From: Rubricella sp038526735
GTDB taxonomy: Bacteria; Pseudomonadota; Alphaproteobacteria; Rhodobacterales; Rhodobacteraceae
Reading direction: 5' to 3'
Assembly: GCA_038526735.1 (NCBI GenBank)
Contig: JBCBGM010000013.1
Span: 1-62,634 of the forward strand
Length of the DNA: 62,634 nt
A model generated the notes under the pieces. The model saw only the letters and a list, made by a program, of their open reading frames with translations. It ran no database searches and was not told where the DNA came from. The first letter of the stretch is position 1, and every line of letters starts with the position of its first letter. Shown here in pieces: positions 43,378 to 51,377 of this stretch. The position numbers were made by a program, and so were the translations under genes.

Positions 43378-44172
43378 ATGACCGATTCCGTTGAGCATGA
43401 TGGTCCGTGGCGCCCCGCGGACGGTGTTCCAGACCTGCGGCGCGCGACCTTTGGCGATCTGCGGGAGGCGCTCAAAGCCGGTCTCGATGATTTCCGCCGC
43501 GCCCCTTGGATCGGGATGAGCGTGGGCCTGCTCTACGCCCTCGGCGGGATCGGCCTGATCTATCTGGCGGACATACGCGAGTATCAGGGGCTGACCTTCC
43601 CCCTCATCGCAGGCTTTGCTCTGATCGGCCCGTTTTGCGGCACCATCCTCTATGAAATCTCTCGTCGGATTGAGCGCGGGCGTCGCTTTGACTGGCATGA
43701 AATCCCCGGCATGATCGCAGCCACCGCACGCAAACAGATCATCTACCATGGCTTTGTGCTGATGTTCTGGCTCGCCGTCTGGAGCCGCGTGGGCCTCGTC
43801 GTTTACTACGCCCATTTCGGGTTCAACCCAGCGCCCTTTCACGAGGTCCTCACCACGATGTTCGAGACCCGCACAGGCTGGAGCTTTTTGATCGTCGGCC
43901 ATGGGTTTGGCGCCGTCTTTGCCTTCGTCGCATTCTCAATCTCTGTGCTGGCGTTCCCGTTCCTCCTCGACCGCGACGCGGATTTCATCACCGCGATGGT
44001 CACGTCTTTTCAAGCGGTCCTCAAATCCCCAGTGGTGATGCTGAGTTGGGGCATCTTTATCGGCCTCGTTCTGGCGGTCGCGAGCTTCCCGCTGTTCCTG
44101 GGCCTTTTGTTCGCCCTGCCGATCCTCGCCCACGCCTCTTGGCACCTCTATCGGCGGATCGTGATCGACTGA
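43378..44172 (+). CDS. DUF2189 family membrane protein
   Basis: The 264-residue protein has about six hydrophobic segments after a soluble N-terminal 50 residues (LREALKAGLDDFRRAPWIGMS is the conserved entry). The DUF2189 family has no known function. GGGAG precedes the ATG. The gene is divergent from dgcN and has no operon partner. Confidence 0.9.
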   Translation: MTDSVEHDGPWRPADGVPDLRRATFGDLREALKAGLDDFRRAPWIGMSVGLLYALGGIGLIYLADIREYQGLTFPLIAGFALIGPFCGTILYEISRRIERGRRFDWHEIPGMIAATARKQIIYHGFVLMFWLAVWSRVGLVVYYAHFGFNPAPFHEVLTTMFETRTGWSFLIVGHGFGAVFAFVAFSISVLAFPFLLDRDADFITAMVTSFQAVLKSPVVMLSWGIFIGLVLAVASFPLFLGLLFALPILAHASWHLYRRIVID

Positions 44173-44263
44173 CGTTTCCAAAACCACAACAAACTGACAA
44201 GAAATCTGCTGTTTGGTTCTAATCTCAGCGGTCTATATCTGATCCCAACCAAAGGAGATCGAT

Positions 44264-45253
44264 ATGGGCATGCTGGTGGACGGCGCCTGGACGGAACAAC
44301 AACTCATTCCGCGCACCGCAGATGGCGCGTTCAAGCGGCGCCCGTCGAGCTTTCGCAGCTGGATAACCGCTGACGGGTCCGCCGGCCCCTCGGGCGACAG
44401 CGGCTTCAAAGCCGAGAGTGGGCGCTATCACCTCTATGTCTCCTATGCCTGCCCCTGGGCGCATCGCACGCTGATCTTGCGCGCGCTCAAAAACCTCACG
44501 CCGCATATCTCCGTCTCGGTGGTGCATGCGGATATGTTCGACAAAGGCTGGACGTTTGACGACAGCATAGAGGGCGCGACCGGCGACACGCTGATGGGCA
44601 AAGACTTTGCCTATGAGATCTACCAAGCCGCCGACCCCAAGGTCACAACCCGCGTCACCGTCCCGATTTTGTGGGACAAACAGCGCCAGACCATCGTCTC
44701 AAACGAGTCGTCCGAGATCATTCGGATGTTTAACTCCGCCTTCAACGAGCTCACCGGCAACACGCTCGACTTTTACCCAAGCGACCTGCGCGCAGAGATC
44801 GACGCAATCAACGAGCGTACCTACCCGGGCCTCAACAACGGCGTGTACCGCTCCGGCTTTGCGACAACCCAAAGCGCCTATGACCAAGCCGTCGGAGAGG
44901 TGTTTGACACACTCGACTGGCTCGAAGGCATCCTCTCCACCCGCCGCTACCTCGCAGGCGACCGCGTGACAGAGGCGGACTGGCGCGTCTTCCCCACGCT
45001 CGCGCGGTTTGACCAGGTCTATGTCGGCCATTTCAAATGCGCCCGGAACAAGCTCATCGAATTCCCCAACCTCTGGGCCTACACCCGTGAACTCTTTCAG
45101 TGGCCCGGTGTGGCTGAGACGGTGAACATGGAGCATATCCGGCAGCATTACCACGGCAGCCACGAGAGCATTAACCCGCACCGGATCCTGCCCATCGCGC
45201 AACAGATCGACTGGCACGCCCCCCACGGACGCGACGCGCTCTCCGCCGCTTAA
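44264..45253 (+). CDS. glutathionyl-hydroquinone reductase-like GST
   Basis: The 329-residue Xi-class GST (YqjG/ECM4 group) has the active-site Cys63 in YACPWAHRTL, followed by the conserved VTVPILWDKQ and SNESSEIIRMFN. These enzymes reduce glutathionyl-hydroquinones. The C-terminal helical domain is complete (VRQYHYHGSHESIN-like end, here IRQHYHGSHESINPHRI). AAGGAG lies before the ATG. It converges on the receiver gene with a 4-base overlap. Confidence 0.92.
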   Translation: MGMLVDGAWTEQQLIPRTADGAFKRRPSSFRSWITADGSAGPSGDSGFKAESGRYHLYVSYACPWAHRTLILRALKNLTPHISVSVVHADMFDKGWTFDDSIEGATGDTLMGKDFAYEIYQAADPKVTTRVTVPILWDKQRQTIVSNESSEIIRMFNSAFNELTGNTLDFYPSDLRAEIDAINERTYPGLNNGVYRSGFATTQSAYDQAVGEVFDTLDWLEGILSTRRYLAGDRVTEADWRVFPTLARFDQVYVGHFKCARNKLIEFPNLWAYTRELFQWPGVAETVNMEHIRQHYHGSHESINPHRILPIAQQIDWHAPHGRDALSAA

Positions 45254-45636
45254 GCGCGCTTGGCCATCGCCTCGGGCGGTGTGGGCAGGCAATACTCCAC
45301 CGCCGCGGCAACCTCTCCGGGCGTCATCTCAGGGCGCAGGTGCAAGCCTGCGTTGGGCAAGGTCGTCAGCACAGACGCATCTGTGAGCTTCTCTCCGCGA
45401 ATGATGGGAAGAATTGGCGCGTGCGGGTGCCGAAACGCAATAAAATCTGCCAAGGCCAAAGCCCCGAGCGACGCGTCCTCGATGTCCACAATCGCGCAGG
45501 TGACATCCTCGGCGAGCACCTTTTGCCACGCCTCATGCTCAGACGAACAACACACAACAGTGCCCAGATTTTGCCTCAACTCTGTGCACCATTCTCCCTG
45601 AAGATGCGGGTCGCGCGTCGCGATCAATACAGTCAT
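45250..45636 (-). CDS. response-regulator receiver-like protein
   Basis: The 128-residue protein has a CheY-like fold by pattern: an N-terminal VLIATRDP strand, a likely phospho-acceptor Asp51 in CAIVDIED and a hydrophobic LPII strand. The Lys/Thr pair late in the domain is not clear, so it may be a divergent receiver. No output domain is present. A consensus CtrA box lies about 50-64 bases upstream of its ATG, so control by CtrA is likely. Confidence 0.6.
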   Translation of the reverse strand: MTVLIATRDPHLQGEWCTELRQNLGTVVCCSSEHEAWQKVLAEDVTCAIVDIEDASLGALALADFIAFRHPHAPILPIIRGEKLTDASVLTTLPNAGLHLRPEMTPGEVAAAVEYCLPTPPEAMAKRA

Positions 45637-45685
45637 CTGCTCTCTCTCACTGCGGAGTGTTCGCAGCGATAACGCGCGCCGCCGC

Positions 45686-45700
45686 TTAACAAACAGTTAA
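45686..45700 (+). promoter_or_regulatory. CtrA box TTAA-N7-TTAA
   Basis: TTAACAAACAGTTAA matches the alphaproteobacterial CtrA consensus TTAA-N7-TTAA exactly, with C as the next base (TTAAC). It sits about 50-64 bases before the receiver-gene start, a suitable activator position. Confidence 0.7.
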
Positions 45701-45726
45701 CGCTCCTCCGAGTGGCTTCGGAAAAA

Positions 45727-45767
45727 TTTGCGCAAAATTGTGGATAACGCTGTGGAAGTTTGCGCAA
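45727..45767. repeat. two TTTGCGCAA repeats
   Basis: TTTGCGCAA occurs at 45727-45735 and 45759-45767, start to start 32 bases apart, about three helical turns. The core is self-complementary. A partial third copy (GCGCAA) lies at 45857-45862. The binding factor is unknown. Confidence 0.5.
45739..45747 (-). promoter_or_regulatory. DnaA box
   Basis: The minus strand reads TTATCCACA, the perfect DnaA consensus. A half-matching TGTGGAAGT follows 12 bases later at 45751, and TTATCCGTT lies near 45813. The cluster may bind DnaA. Confidence 0.5.
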
Positions 45768-45961
45768 GATACACCCTAAAATTGAGAAACTTGCGTCTAA
45801 ATTTCCAAGTATTATCCGTTAAATATCTGTTTTTAATGAGATATTTTTGCATCTGAGCGCAAACAATCTTAGGTTGCGCCCTGTGGCTTGTTTTGCCAGT
45901 TCCGTAAGCCGGAATCGCGTTCTGCGCGTGACCTTGCGCGTTTTGTGACTACTGTCGCGGC

Positions 45962-46555
45962 ATGAACACGCCCGCGCATCTCATCATTTCGGCCTATCTT
46001 TACGCCCGCCCCGAAGCCACCAAATCGGATGGCAACAGGCACAGAACGGCCGCCGCACTCATCGGCGGCTTCCTCCCCGACTTCTCGCTCTATTTCGGAT
46101 TTGTCTGGGCGGTGTTCGTCTTGGGCCGCTCCCCCGATGTCTTTTTCCGCATCGACTATTACCGCCCCGAGATGCAGGCGATCATGGCCATCGACAATTC
46201 GGTGTTTGTCTGGGGGGCACTTCTGGCCGTCGCCCTCTGGCAAAAGCGCGAGGTCATTTCGATCACCGCGATCACCGCTCTGGTGCACATCGCGCTCGAC
46301 TTTCCGCTCCACAACGACGACGGGCGCGCGCATTTCTGGCCGGTCTCTGACTGGGTCTTCGTCTCGCCCGTCAGCTACTGGGACCCGGCGCATTACGGCA
46401 ACATCGTAGCACCGCTCGAGGCCCTGCTGTGCCTCGCCCTGCTGATCGTTTTATTCCGGAGGTTCTCAGGCTGGGCAGCCCGCAGCGTCATCGTCATCGC
46501 GGGCATCGCACAAGTTGCCCCGACCCTCGCCTGGATGCTGTTCTTCGGCGGCTAA
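45962..46555 (+). CDS. YdjM/DUF457-like membrane protein
   Basis: The 197-residue protein starts MNTPAHLIISAYLYARPEA and has GGFLPDFSLYFGF, HIALDFPLHNDDGRAHFWP and several hydrophobic stretches. His and Asp residues in NTPAHL, GGFLPD and HIALDFPLH are the pattern of membrane-bound metal-dependent hydrolases of the YdjM/DUF457 type. No substrate is known. The upstream gap carries the A+T-rich island. Confidence 0.7.
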   Translation: MNTPAHLIISAYLYARPEATKSDGNRHRTAAALIGGFLPDFSLYFGFVWAVFVLGRSPDVFFRIDYYRPEMQAIMAIDNSVFVWGALLAVALWQKREVISITAITALVHIALDFPLHNDDGRAHFWPVSDWVFVSPVSYWDPAHYGNIVAPLEALLCLALLIVLFRRFSGWAARSVIVIAGIAQVAPTLAWMLFFGG

Positions 46556-46561
46556 AACGGC

Positions 46562-48310
46562 TCAAAACCGCCGTTCAAAGACCACTGAGCCCGCGTCAGA
46601 CCCCACGCACTGCCACCCCTCCGGCGCCTCCCCAGCCGTCGTCACCCATTGTGCAACGGCTCCTTTAGGCGCGCGCAATGACCAAGACGCTGCAGGCAAT
46701 GACGGCCCCTTCGGATGCGCCTCCAAAAACTGCGCGATCACCTCGCTCGCAGGCTGTTCGGGCGCGCGCAAAACCGGCAAATCCGCCACCCCCGGAAAAG
46801 ACCCTCCGCCCCCAGATCGGTACGTATTCGTCACAACCGCGAAATGCTCGTCCTCCGGCAACGGCTCCCCATTCCAGCGCAGATCGTTGATCCGCCAGCT
46901 ATCACTCACCGCGCGCCCCGAATTGTCAAACCGCCCCGGAACCCCAAGATCAATCTCGTAGCTCAGCCCCGAGATGCTATCGAAGTTGAACCCGGCACGC
47001 CCCTCTTCCATCAACCCGCAAGGCACATCACTCACCTGATTAAAGACCGAGGCCGACATCTCCAGCCACAGCCGAATATCCCGCCCCGTCGCCTCCAGCG
47101 CCGTGAGCGCATTCTCGAACGGATAGAGATCGGCGACACTCCGCCGGGTAATCTGCCCCAGGGCAATATCGGTGAAGAAGTCCGGCCCATTCCGCCCCCC
47201 CGTCTTAAACGGCCCCGCCACCGACAAGCCCGGAAGGGTCAGCCCCTGCTGCTCCAGCCACCAAAGCTGTGCCGCATGGATCAGGCGGATCGCGGCGGTA
47301 TCTTCCGCAAGCGCAAATCGGGTGGTGAGCGCAACGGGTGTTACACTTAGGGGCGCATCCAACCGCCGGTTTGTGCCCTCTTCGGCAGGGGTGAGGATCG
47401 CTCTCAGCTCCGGGTCAGACTCCGCGCTGTCAGGCCTGCGATGCGCACAAGAATGCCCCACCACAGACCAACGGCCCCCGTTATAGGTGAGCTCCAAGTC
47501 CAAAAGACCCAGCCCCTTGCCCATCGCCGCGGGCATAATCGCCGGAACGCCGTGCAGCGTGCCCGCCTCCGGATCAATGCCATCCGCGCGATACGGAAAC
47601 TCCGGCGACGGAAACAGCATGTGCTGGTGTCCGCAGATGATCGCATCAACAGCGCCCGTCGCCGCGATCTTGGCCGCCGAATTCTCCCCATCCTCCTCCG
47701 GATGCCCTGCTGGCACGATCCCCGCATGCGCGAGGCACACCACCAGATCAGCACCCTCGGCCCGAAGCGCCTCAGCGGCACCCGCCAACGCCTCCTCCGT
47801 CGCCATCACAGAGACCTTTCCGGCAAGCGCCTCGCGGTGCCACACCATAATCCGCGGCGGCACCGTGCCCGTCACGCCGATGCTCAAGGGGCGGCCATCG
47901 ACCATGCGCGTGATCATGACCGAGGGCGGCACCCGCAGTTCACTCTCCAGATTGCAGCACACCACAGGCGGGCCGTCATCCGCCAAGGCCCGTGCGAGAT
48001 GGGCCAGCCCAAAGTCAAACTCGTGGTTCCCGAGCGTCGCGGCATCGTAGCCCAAACGGTGCAAAACACTGCGCGCCGGATGCGCGCCCTCACCCGCACG
48101 CGCCTGCCATTCGCCCATCGGCGTTCCCTGCAGAATGTCCCCATTGTCCAGCGTCAGCGACTGCGCCACTTCCGCCCGCGCCGCGCGGATCACCGGGGCC
48201 AGCGCCTCCAACCCGGCGGCAACAGCGACGTCGCGGATCGGGTCTTTCGCACTGAGGTGCATATGCACATCGGTCGTGGCAATCAGGCGCAAGCATGACC
48301 TCTGGCTCAT
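46562..48310 (-). CDS. 2',3'-cyclic-nucleotide phosphodiesterase / 5'-nucleotidase family protein
   Basis: The 582-residue protein has the metallophosphatase motifs in order: LIATTDVHMHL, LDNGDILQGTPMG, TLGNHEFDFG and ICGHQHMLF, followed by the C-terminal 5'-nucleotidase domain. Such CpdB-like enzymes are usually periplasmic, but no signal peptide is visible at the chosen start MSQRSCLRLIA or the longer one. GGAGG precedes the ATG. It is divergent from an alpha/beta hydrolase with 56 bases between. Confidence 0.85.
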   Translation of the reverse strand: MSQRSCLRLIATTDVHMHLSAKDPIRDVAVAAGLEALAPVIRAARAEVAQSLTLDNGDILQGTPMGEWQARAGEGAHPARSVLHRLGYDAATLGNHEFDFGLAHLARALADDGPPVVCCNLESELRVPPSVMITRMVDGRPLSIGVTGTVPPRIMVWHREALAGKVSVMATEEALAGAAEALRAEGADLVVCLAHAGIVPAGHPEEDGENSAAKIAATGAVDAIICGHQHMLFPSPEFPYRADGIDPEAGTLHGVPAIMPAAMGKGLGLLDLELTYNGGRWSVVGHSCAHRRPDSAESDPELRAILTPAEEGTNRRLDAPLSVTPVALTTRFALAEDTAAIRLIHAAQLWWLEQQGLTLPGLSVAGPFKTGGRNGPDFFTDIALGQITRRSVADLYPFENALTALEATGRDIRLWLEMSASVFNQVSDVPCGLMEEGRAGFNFDSISGLSYEIDLGVPGRFDNSGRAVSDSWRINDLRWNGEPLPEDEHFAVVTNTYRSGGGGSFPGVADLPVLRAPEQPASEVIAQFLEAHPKGPSLPAASWSLRAPKGAVAQWVTTAGEAPEGWQCVGSDAGSVVFERRF

Positions 48311-48366
48311 CTCTTGCACCTCCAAATCCTCTCAGGCATGCCCAAACAACACGATGAGGGCGCAGC

Positions 48367-49134
48367 ATGGTCGAAATTCTGGCAGAAGTGAACTACCCGT
48401 CCGAGGCGGCCAACCCGCCGCTTCTGGTGATCCATGGGCTCTTTGGCGCCGCCAAAAACTGGGGCGCGCTCTGCAAACGCTTTGCCCTCACCCGCCCCGT
48501 GCTTGCAGTGGACCTGCGCAACCACGGCCAAAGCCCCTGGAGCGACACCCACAGCTACGCCGACATGGCGGAGGATCTATCCCGCACCCTCAAAGCCCAT
48601 GGCGGCACATGGGACGTGCTGGGCCACTCGATGGGCGGCAAAGCGGCGATGATGCTGGCCCTGACCGAACCTTCACTGATCGACCGCCTGATCGTCGGAG
48701 ACATCGCCCCCGTCACCTACGACCACGACCAAAGCCAGTTCATCAACGCGATGAAATCCCTCGACCTCGCCCCCCTCACCCGCCGCTCCGAGGCCGACAA
48801 AGCCTTTGCAGTGGAGGACCCTGCGGTCAGAGCGTTCCTGCTCCAATCCCTCGATTTCACCGAAAAGCCCCCAAGCTGGCGGCTAAACATCGCGACGTTG
48901 GAGCGCGAAATGCCGAAGGTCTTGAGCTTCCCAGACACCAGCGCAAGCCACTCCGGCCCCACGCTCTTCCTCTCCGGTGGCGCGTCTCACTACGTCACCG
49001 CCGAAGGGCGCGCAGCCGCGACCGCGCTCTTCCCCAACGCTGAGTTCGCAGAGCTAGAGGGCGCGGGCCATTGGCTGCATGCCGAACAGCCCAACGCGTT
49101 TCTCGAAGCGGTGGAGCGCTTCCTTAAGCGCTAG
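48367..49134 (+). CDS. alpha/beta hydrolase, YbfF-like
   Basis: The 255-residue protein has LLVIHGLFGAAKNWG, the family motif DLRNHGQSP and the nucleophile elbow GHSMGG with Ser88; a C-terminal GAGHWLHAEQP gives the His. This is the YbfF/esterase pattern of bacterial thioesterase-like hydrolases. The substrate is unknown. It converges on the thiolase gene with a 17-base gap. Confidence 0.9.
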   Translation: MVEILAEVNYPSEAANPPLLVIHGLFGAAKNWGALCKRFALTRPVLAVDLRNHGQSPWSDTHSYADMAEDLSRTLKAHGGTWDVLGHSMGGKAAMMLALTEPSLIDRLIVGDIAPVTYDHDQSQFINAMKSLDLAPLTRRSEADKAFAVEDPAVRAFLLQSLDFTEKPPSWRLNIATLEREMPKVLSFPDTSASHSGPTLFLSGGASHYVTAEGRAAATALFPNAEFAELEGAGHWLHAEQPNAFLEAVERFLKR

Positions 49135-49151
49135 GCGCCGGAGCGCCCACC

Positions 49152-50327
49152 TTAAAGCCGCTCAACCGCCAGCGCGATGCCCTGGCCCCCGCCGATGCAC
49201 ATCGTAATGAGGCCGTATTTCCCGTCGATCCGGTCGAGCTCATAGAGCGTTTTGACGGTGATGATCGCCCCCGTCGCCCCCACTGGATGCCCCAGCGCAA
49301 TCGCACCGCCGTTGGGGTTCACCTTCGCCGCATCGAGCCCGAGGCCCTGGCTCACCGCACAGGCCTGCGCCGCAAACGCCTCGTTCGACTCGATGACGTC
49401 GAAATCGCCCACCGACATCTCGATCTTTGCCAGAAGCTTGGTCACGGCAGGCACCGGGCCGATCCCCATCACCTCTGGGCGCACACCCGCATGGGCATAG
49501 CCCAGAATGCGCGCGCGAGGTTTCAACCCCTCCCGCTCAGCCGCATCGGCAGAGGCCAGCACCAGCGCCGCCGCCCCGTCGTTGATGCCAGAGGCGTTGC
49601 CCGCCGTGACCGTGCCGTCTTTCTTAAAGACCGTGCGCAGGCCCCCGAGCTTCTCCATCGAGGTCGCCTTGGGGTGCTCATCGGTGTCAAACGGCACCAT
49701 CTCACGCTTTTTCTTCACCTCGATGGGCACAATCTGCTCTTTGAACCGCCCCTCCGCGATGGCGTGTGCCGCGCGGTTCTGGCTCTCCAGAGCAAAGGCA
49801 TCCTGCGCCTCGCGGCTGATCTGATGCTCTGCGGCGACGTTCTCTGCTGTCACGCCCATATGCCCAGCACCAAACGGGTCAGAGAGCGCACCAAGCATCA
49901 TGTCCTGCATCGAGACATCGCCCATCTTCTGCCCCCACCGGGCGGCGGGCATGATGTAGGGTGAGCGGGTCATGCTCTCTGCACCGCCAGCCAGCGCAAA
50001 ATCCGCGTCGCCCAGCATCACCGACTGCGCGGCCGAAACAATCGCCTGCGCGCCAGACCCGCAAAGCCGGTTCACGTTCATCGCCGGGGTCGTGTCGGGG
50101 ATGCCCGCCTCAATCGCGGCGACGCGCGAGAGGTACATATCGCGCGGCTCAGTGTTGATGACATGGCCATACGCAACATGACCGATCTGCTTGCCCTCAA
50201 CACCTGCACGCTCCAGCGCCTCTTTCGCGACATGCGCGCCCAGCTCAATCGGTGGGGTCGCGGCCAGGCTGCCGCCCATGGTGCCAATCGCGGTGCGCGC
50301 GCCCGAGAGAATTACGACATCGGTCAT
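49152..50327 (-). CDS. acetyl-CoA acyltransferase (thiolase)
   Basis: The 391-residue thiolase has Cys89 in NRLCGSG, the GHPVG His and the C-terminal CIGGGQG Cys. Compared with phaA in this window it has a different middle part (VAYGHVINTEPRDMYLSRVA), which places it nearer the BktB/AtoB group than PhaA. It could serve beta-oxidation or ketone-body use; no partner gene is adjacent. The start MTDVVILSGARTAIG is canonical. Confidence 0.92.
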   Translation of the reverse strand: MTDVVILSGARTAIGTMGGSLAATPPIELGAHVAKEALERAGVEGKQIGHVAYGHVINTEPRDMYLSRVAAIEAGIPDTTPAMNVNRLCGSGAQAIVSAAQSVMLGDADFALAGGAESMTRSPYIMPAARWGQKMGDVSMQDMMLGALSDPFGAGHMGVTAENVAAEHQISREAQDAFALESQNRAAHAIAEGRFKEQIVPIEVKKKREMVPFDTDEHPKATSMEKLGGLRTVFKKDGTVTAGNASGINDGAAALVLASADAAEREGLKPRARILGYAHAGVRPEVMGIGPVPAVTKLLAKIEMSVGDFDVIESNEAFAAQACAVSQGLGLDAAKVNPNGGAIALGHPVGATGAIITVKTLYELDRIDGKYGLITMCIGGGQGIALAVERL

Positions 50328-50441
50328 CCTGATTTCCTCGCATGTTTTTTTGCTGATATTGCCCGCAGGCTGCTTTCACCCAGCGGTATGGTCAACCGCG
50401 TACTTTGGCACATCTCATTCGCTAGAGCAGGGAGCGCACGC

Positions 50442-50642
50442 ATGAGCCCTTGGGGTCGCATCATCTTTTCCATCTTCGGGTTTGGGCTCGCCGTGACCCT
50501 CGCCGTCAGCCGGGGCGAGGACTTCACCAAAGACATCATCGCGATGGAATTCGCGGTCTTTGGCGGCTTGTTCTTCATCTACTACGGCTGGACCGGCATC
50601 CGCGACCTGCGCAAAGCCAAGCAGGCGCGTGATGAGAGCTGA
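50442..50642 (+). CDS. 66-residue membrane protein
   Basis: MSPWGRIIFSIFGFGLAVTL is followed by FAVFGGLFFIYYGW, giving two membrane segments and a charged tail. No family is recognised. GGGAG precedes the ATG. It lies downstream of the thiolase start on the opposite strand and converges on the kinase gene with a 3-base gap. Confidence 0.6.
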   Translation: MSPWGRIIFSIFGFGLAVTLAVSRGEDFTKDIIAMEFAVFGGLFFIYYGWTGIRDLRKAKQARDES

Positions 50643-50645
50643 GGG

Positions 50646-51236
50646 TTAGGTCTTTATGACCAGATCGAAGCTTTCGGGCGGGGCGAGTTTGGCAAAGTAG
50701 TGATCCTCCGCCCTATGCCATTGCCGCTCCCACGCGGTAATGTCCCCTTCGCGGGCTATCAGCCGCCGCAAACGGGTGTCGTCTGACGTTTCGATCAACA
50801 CGGATAAATCGAGGAACAGCCGCAATTCCGGGTGGTTGCTGTTGACGCCTTCGGGGATGATTAGACCACCGGGGGAGACGACAGTCTCTTTCTCCCTCAG
50901 CCGCCCATCGAACCTCTTCCAATCGAACGCGTGATAGCGGGCGGTTTGGCCGGTACGAAGCGTCTCTAGCACCGAGGCAACCGCGCGGCGGTCAATGCAG
51001 ACCTCGGCCAACTGTTCCGCCGGCTCTGGTCGGACCTCCACACCACCCGCGAAGAAATCGTCACCGTGGATAATCTGCCCCTCGACCGCCTCCGCGATCT
51101 GCGCCGCAAAGGTGGATTTCCCCACCCCGCTGCGCCCGTCTATCGACAGAAAAATAGTACGATTTCGGACCATCTTAGTACGATCTCGTTCTAGTTTCGC
51201 CAGATACCGGAGAACCCGCGTTAACCCTTCAGTCAC
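50646..51236 (-). CDS. P-loop nucleoside/uridine kinase-like protein
   Basis: The 196-residue protein has the Walker A motif DGRSGVGKST at 33-42, then GDDFFAGG and DWKRFDG, the pattern of uridine-kinase-like P-loop phosphotransferases. The N-terminal 25 residues are charged and may be a mis-set start; MVRNRTIFLSIDG at residue 22 is an alternative. The substrate is unknown. It is divergent from the CoxL-like gene. Confidence 0.75.
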   Translation of the reverse strand: MTEGLTRVLRYLAKLERDRTKMVRNRTIFLSIDGRSGVGKSTFAAQIAEAVEGQIIHGDDFFAGGVEVRPEPAEQLAEVCIDRRAVASVLETLRTGQTARYHAFDWKRFDGRLREKETVVSPGGLIIPEGVNSNHPELRLFLDLSVLIETSDDTRLRRLIAREGDITAWERQWHRAEDHYFAKLAPPESFDLVIKT

Positions 51237-51377
51237 ATCTCACCCCGCAGCCCCTCAGACACCGTGATCTCACCCATCATGAAAAACACCTTTCCTTGCA
51301 TGAAAGCATGCTGGACAGGGCCGCACGCGCCCCTACTCTCCGATCATCGGCAGCTATATGACCACGGACCCGCCACC

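Larger units (their letters stand above)
45637..45961. other. 325-base A+T-rich intergenic island
   Basis: No gene is seen here. The stretch has a much lower G+C content than its flanks, especially 45720-45870. It holds a CtrA box, a perfect DnaA box, a second TGTGGA half-box and two TTTGCGCAA repeats, between the divergent receiver and YdjM-like genes. It is best read as a dense promoter or replication-linked control region. Confidence 0.7.

Noticed and set aside
45637..45961. Chromosomal replication origin
   Set aside because: Only one perfect DnaA box is present and none of the usual origin neighbours (dnaA, hemE, parAB, gidA) is nearby; a regulatory island is the simpler reading.
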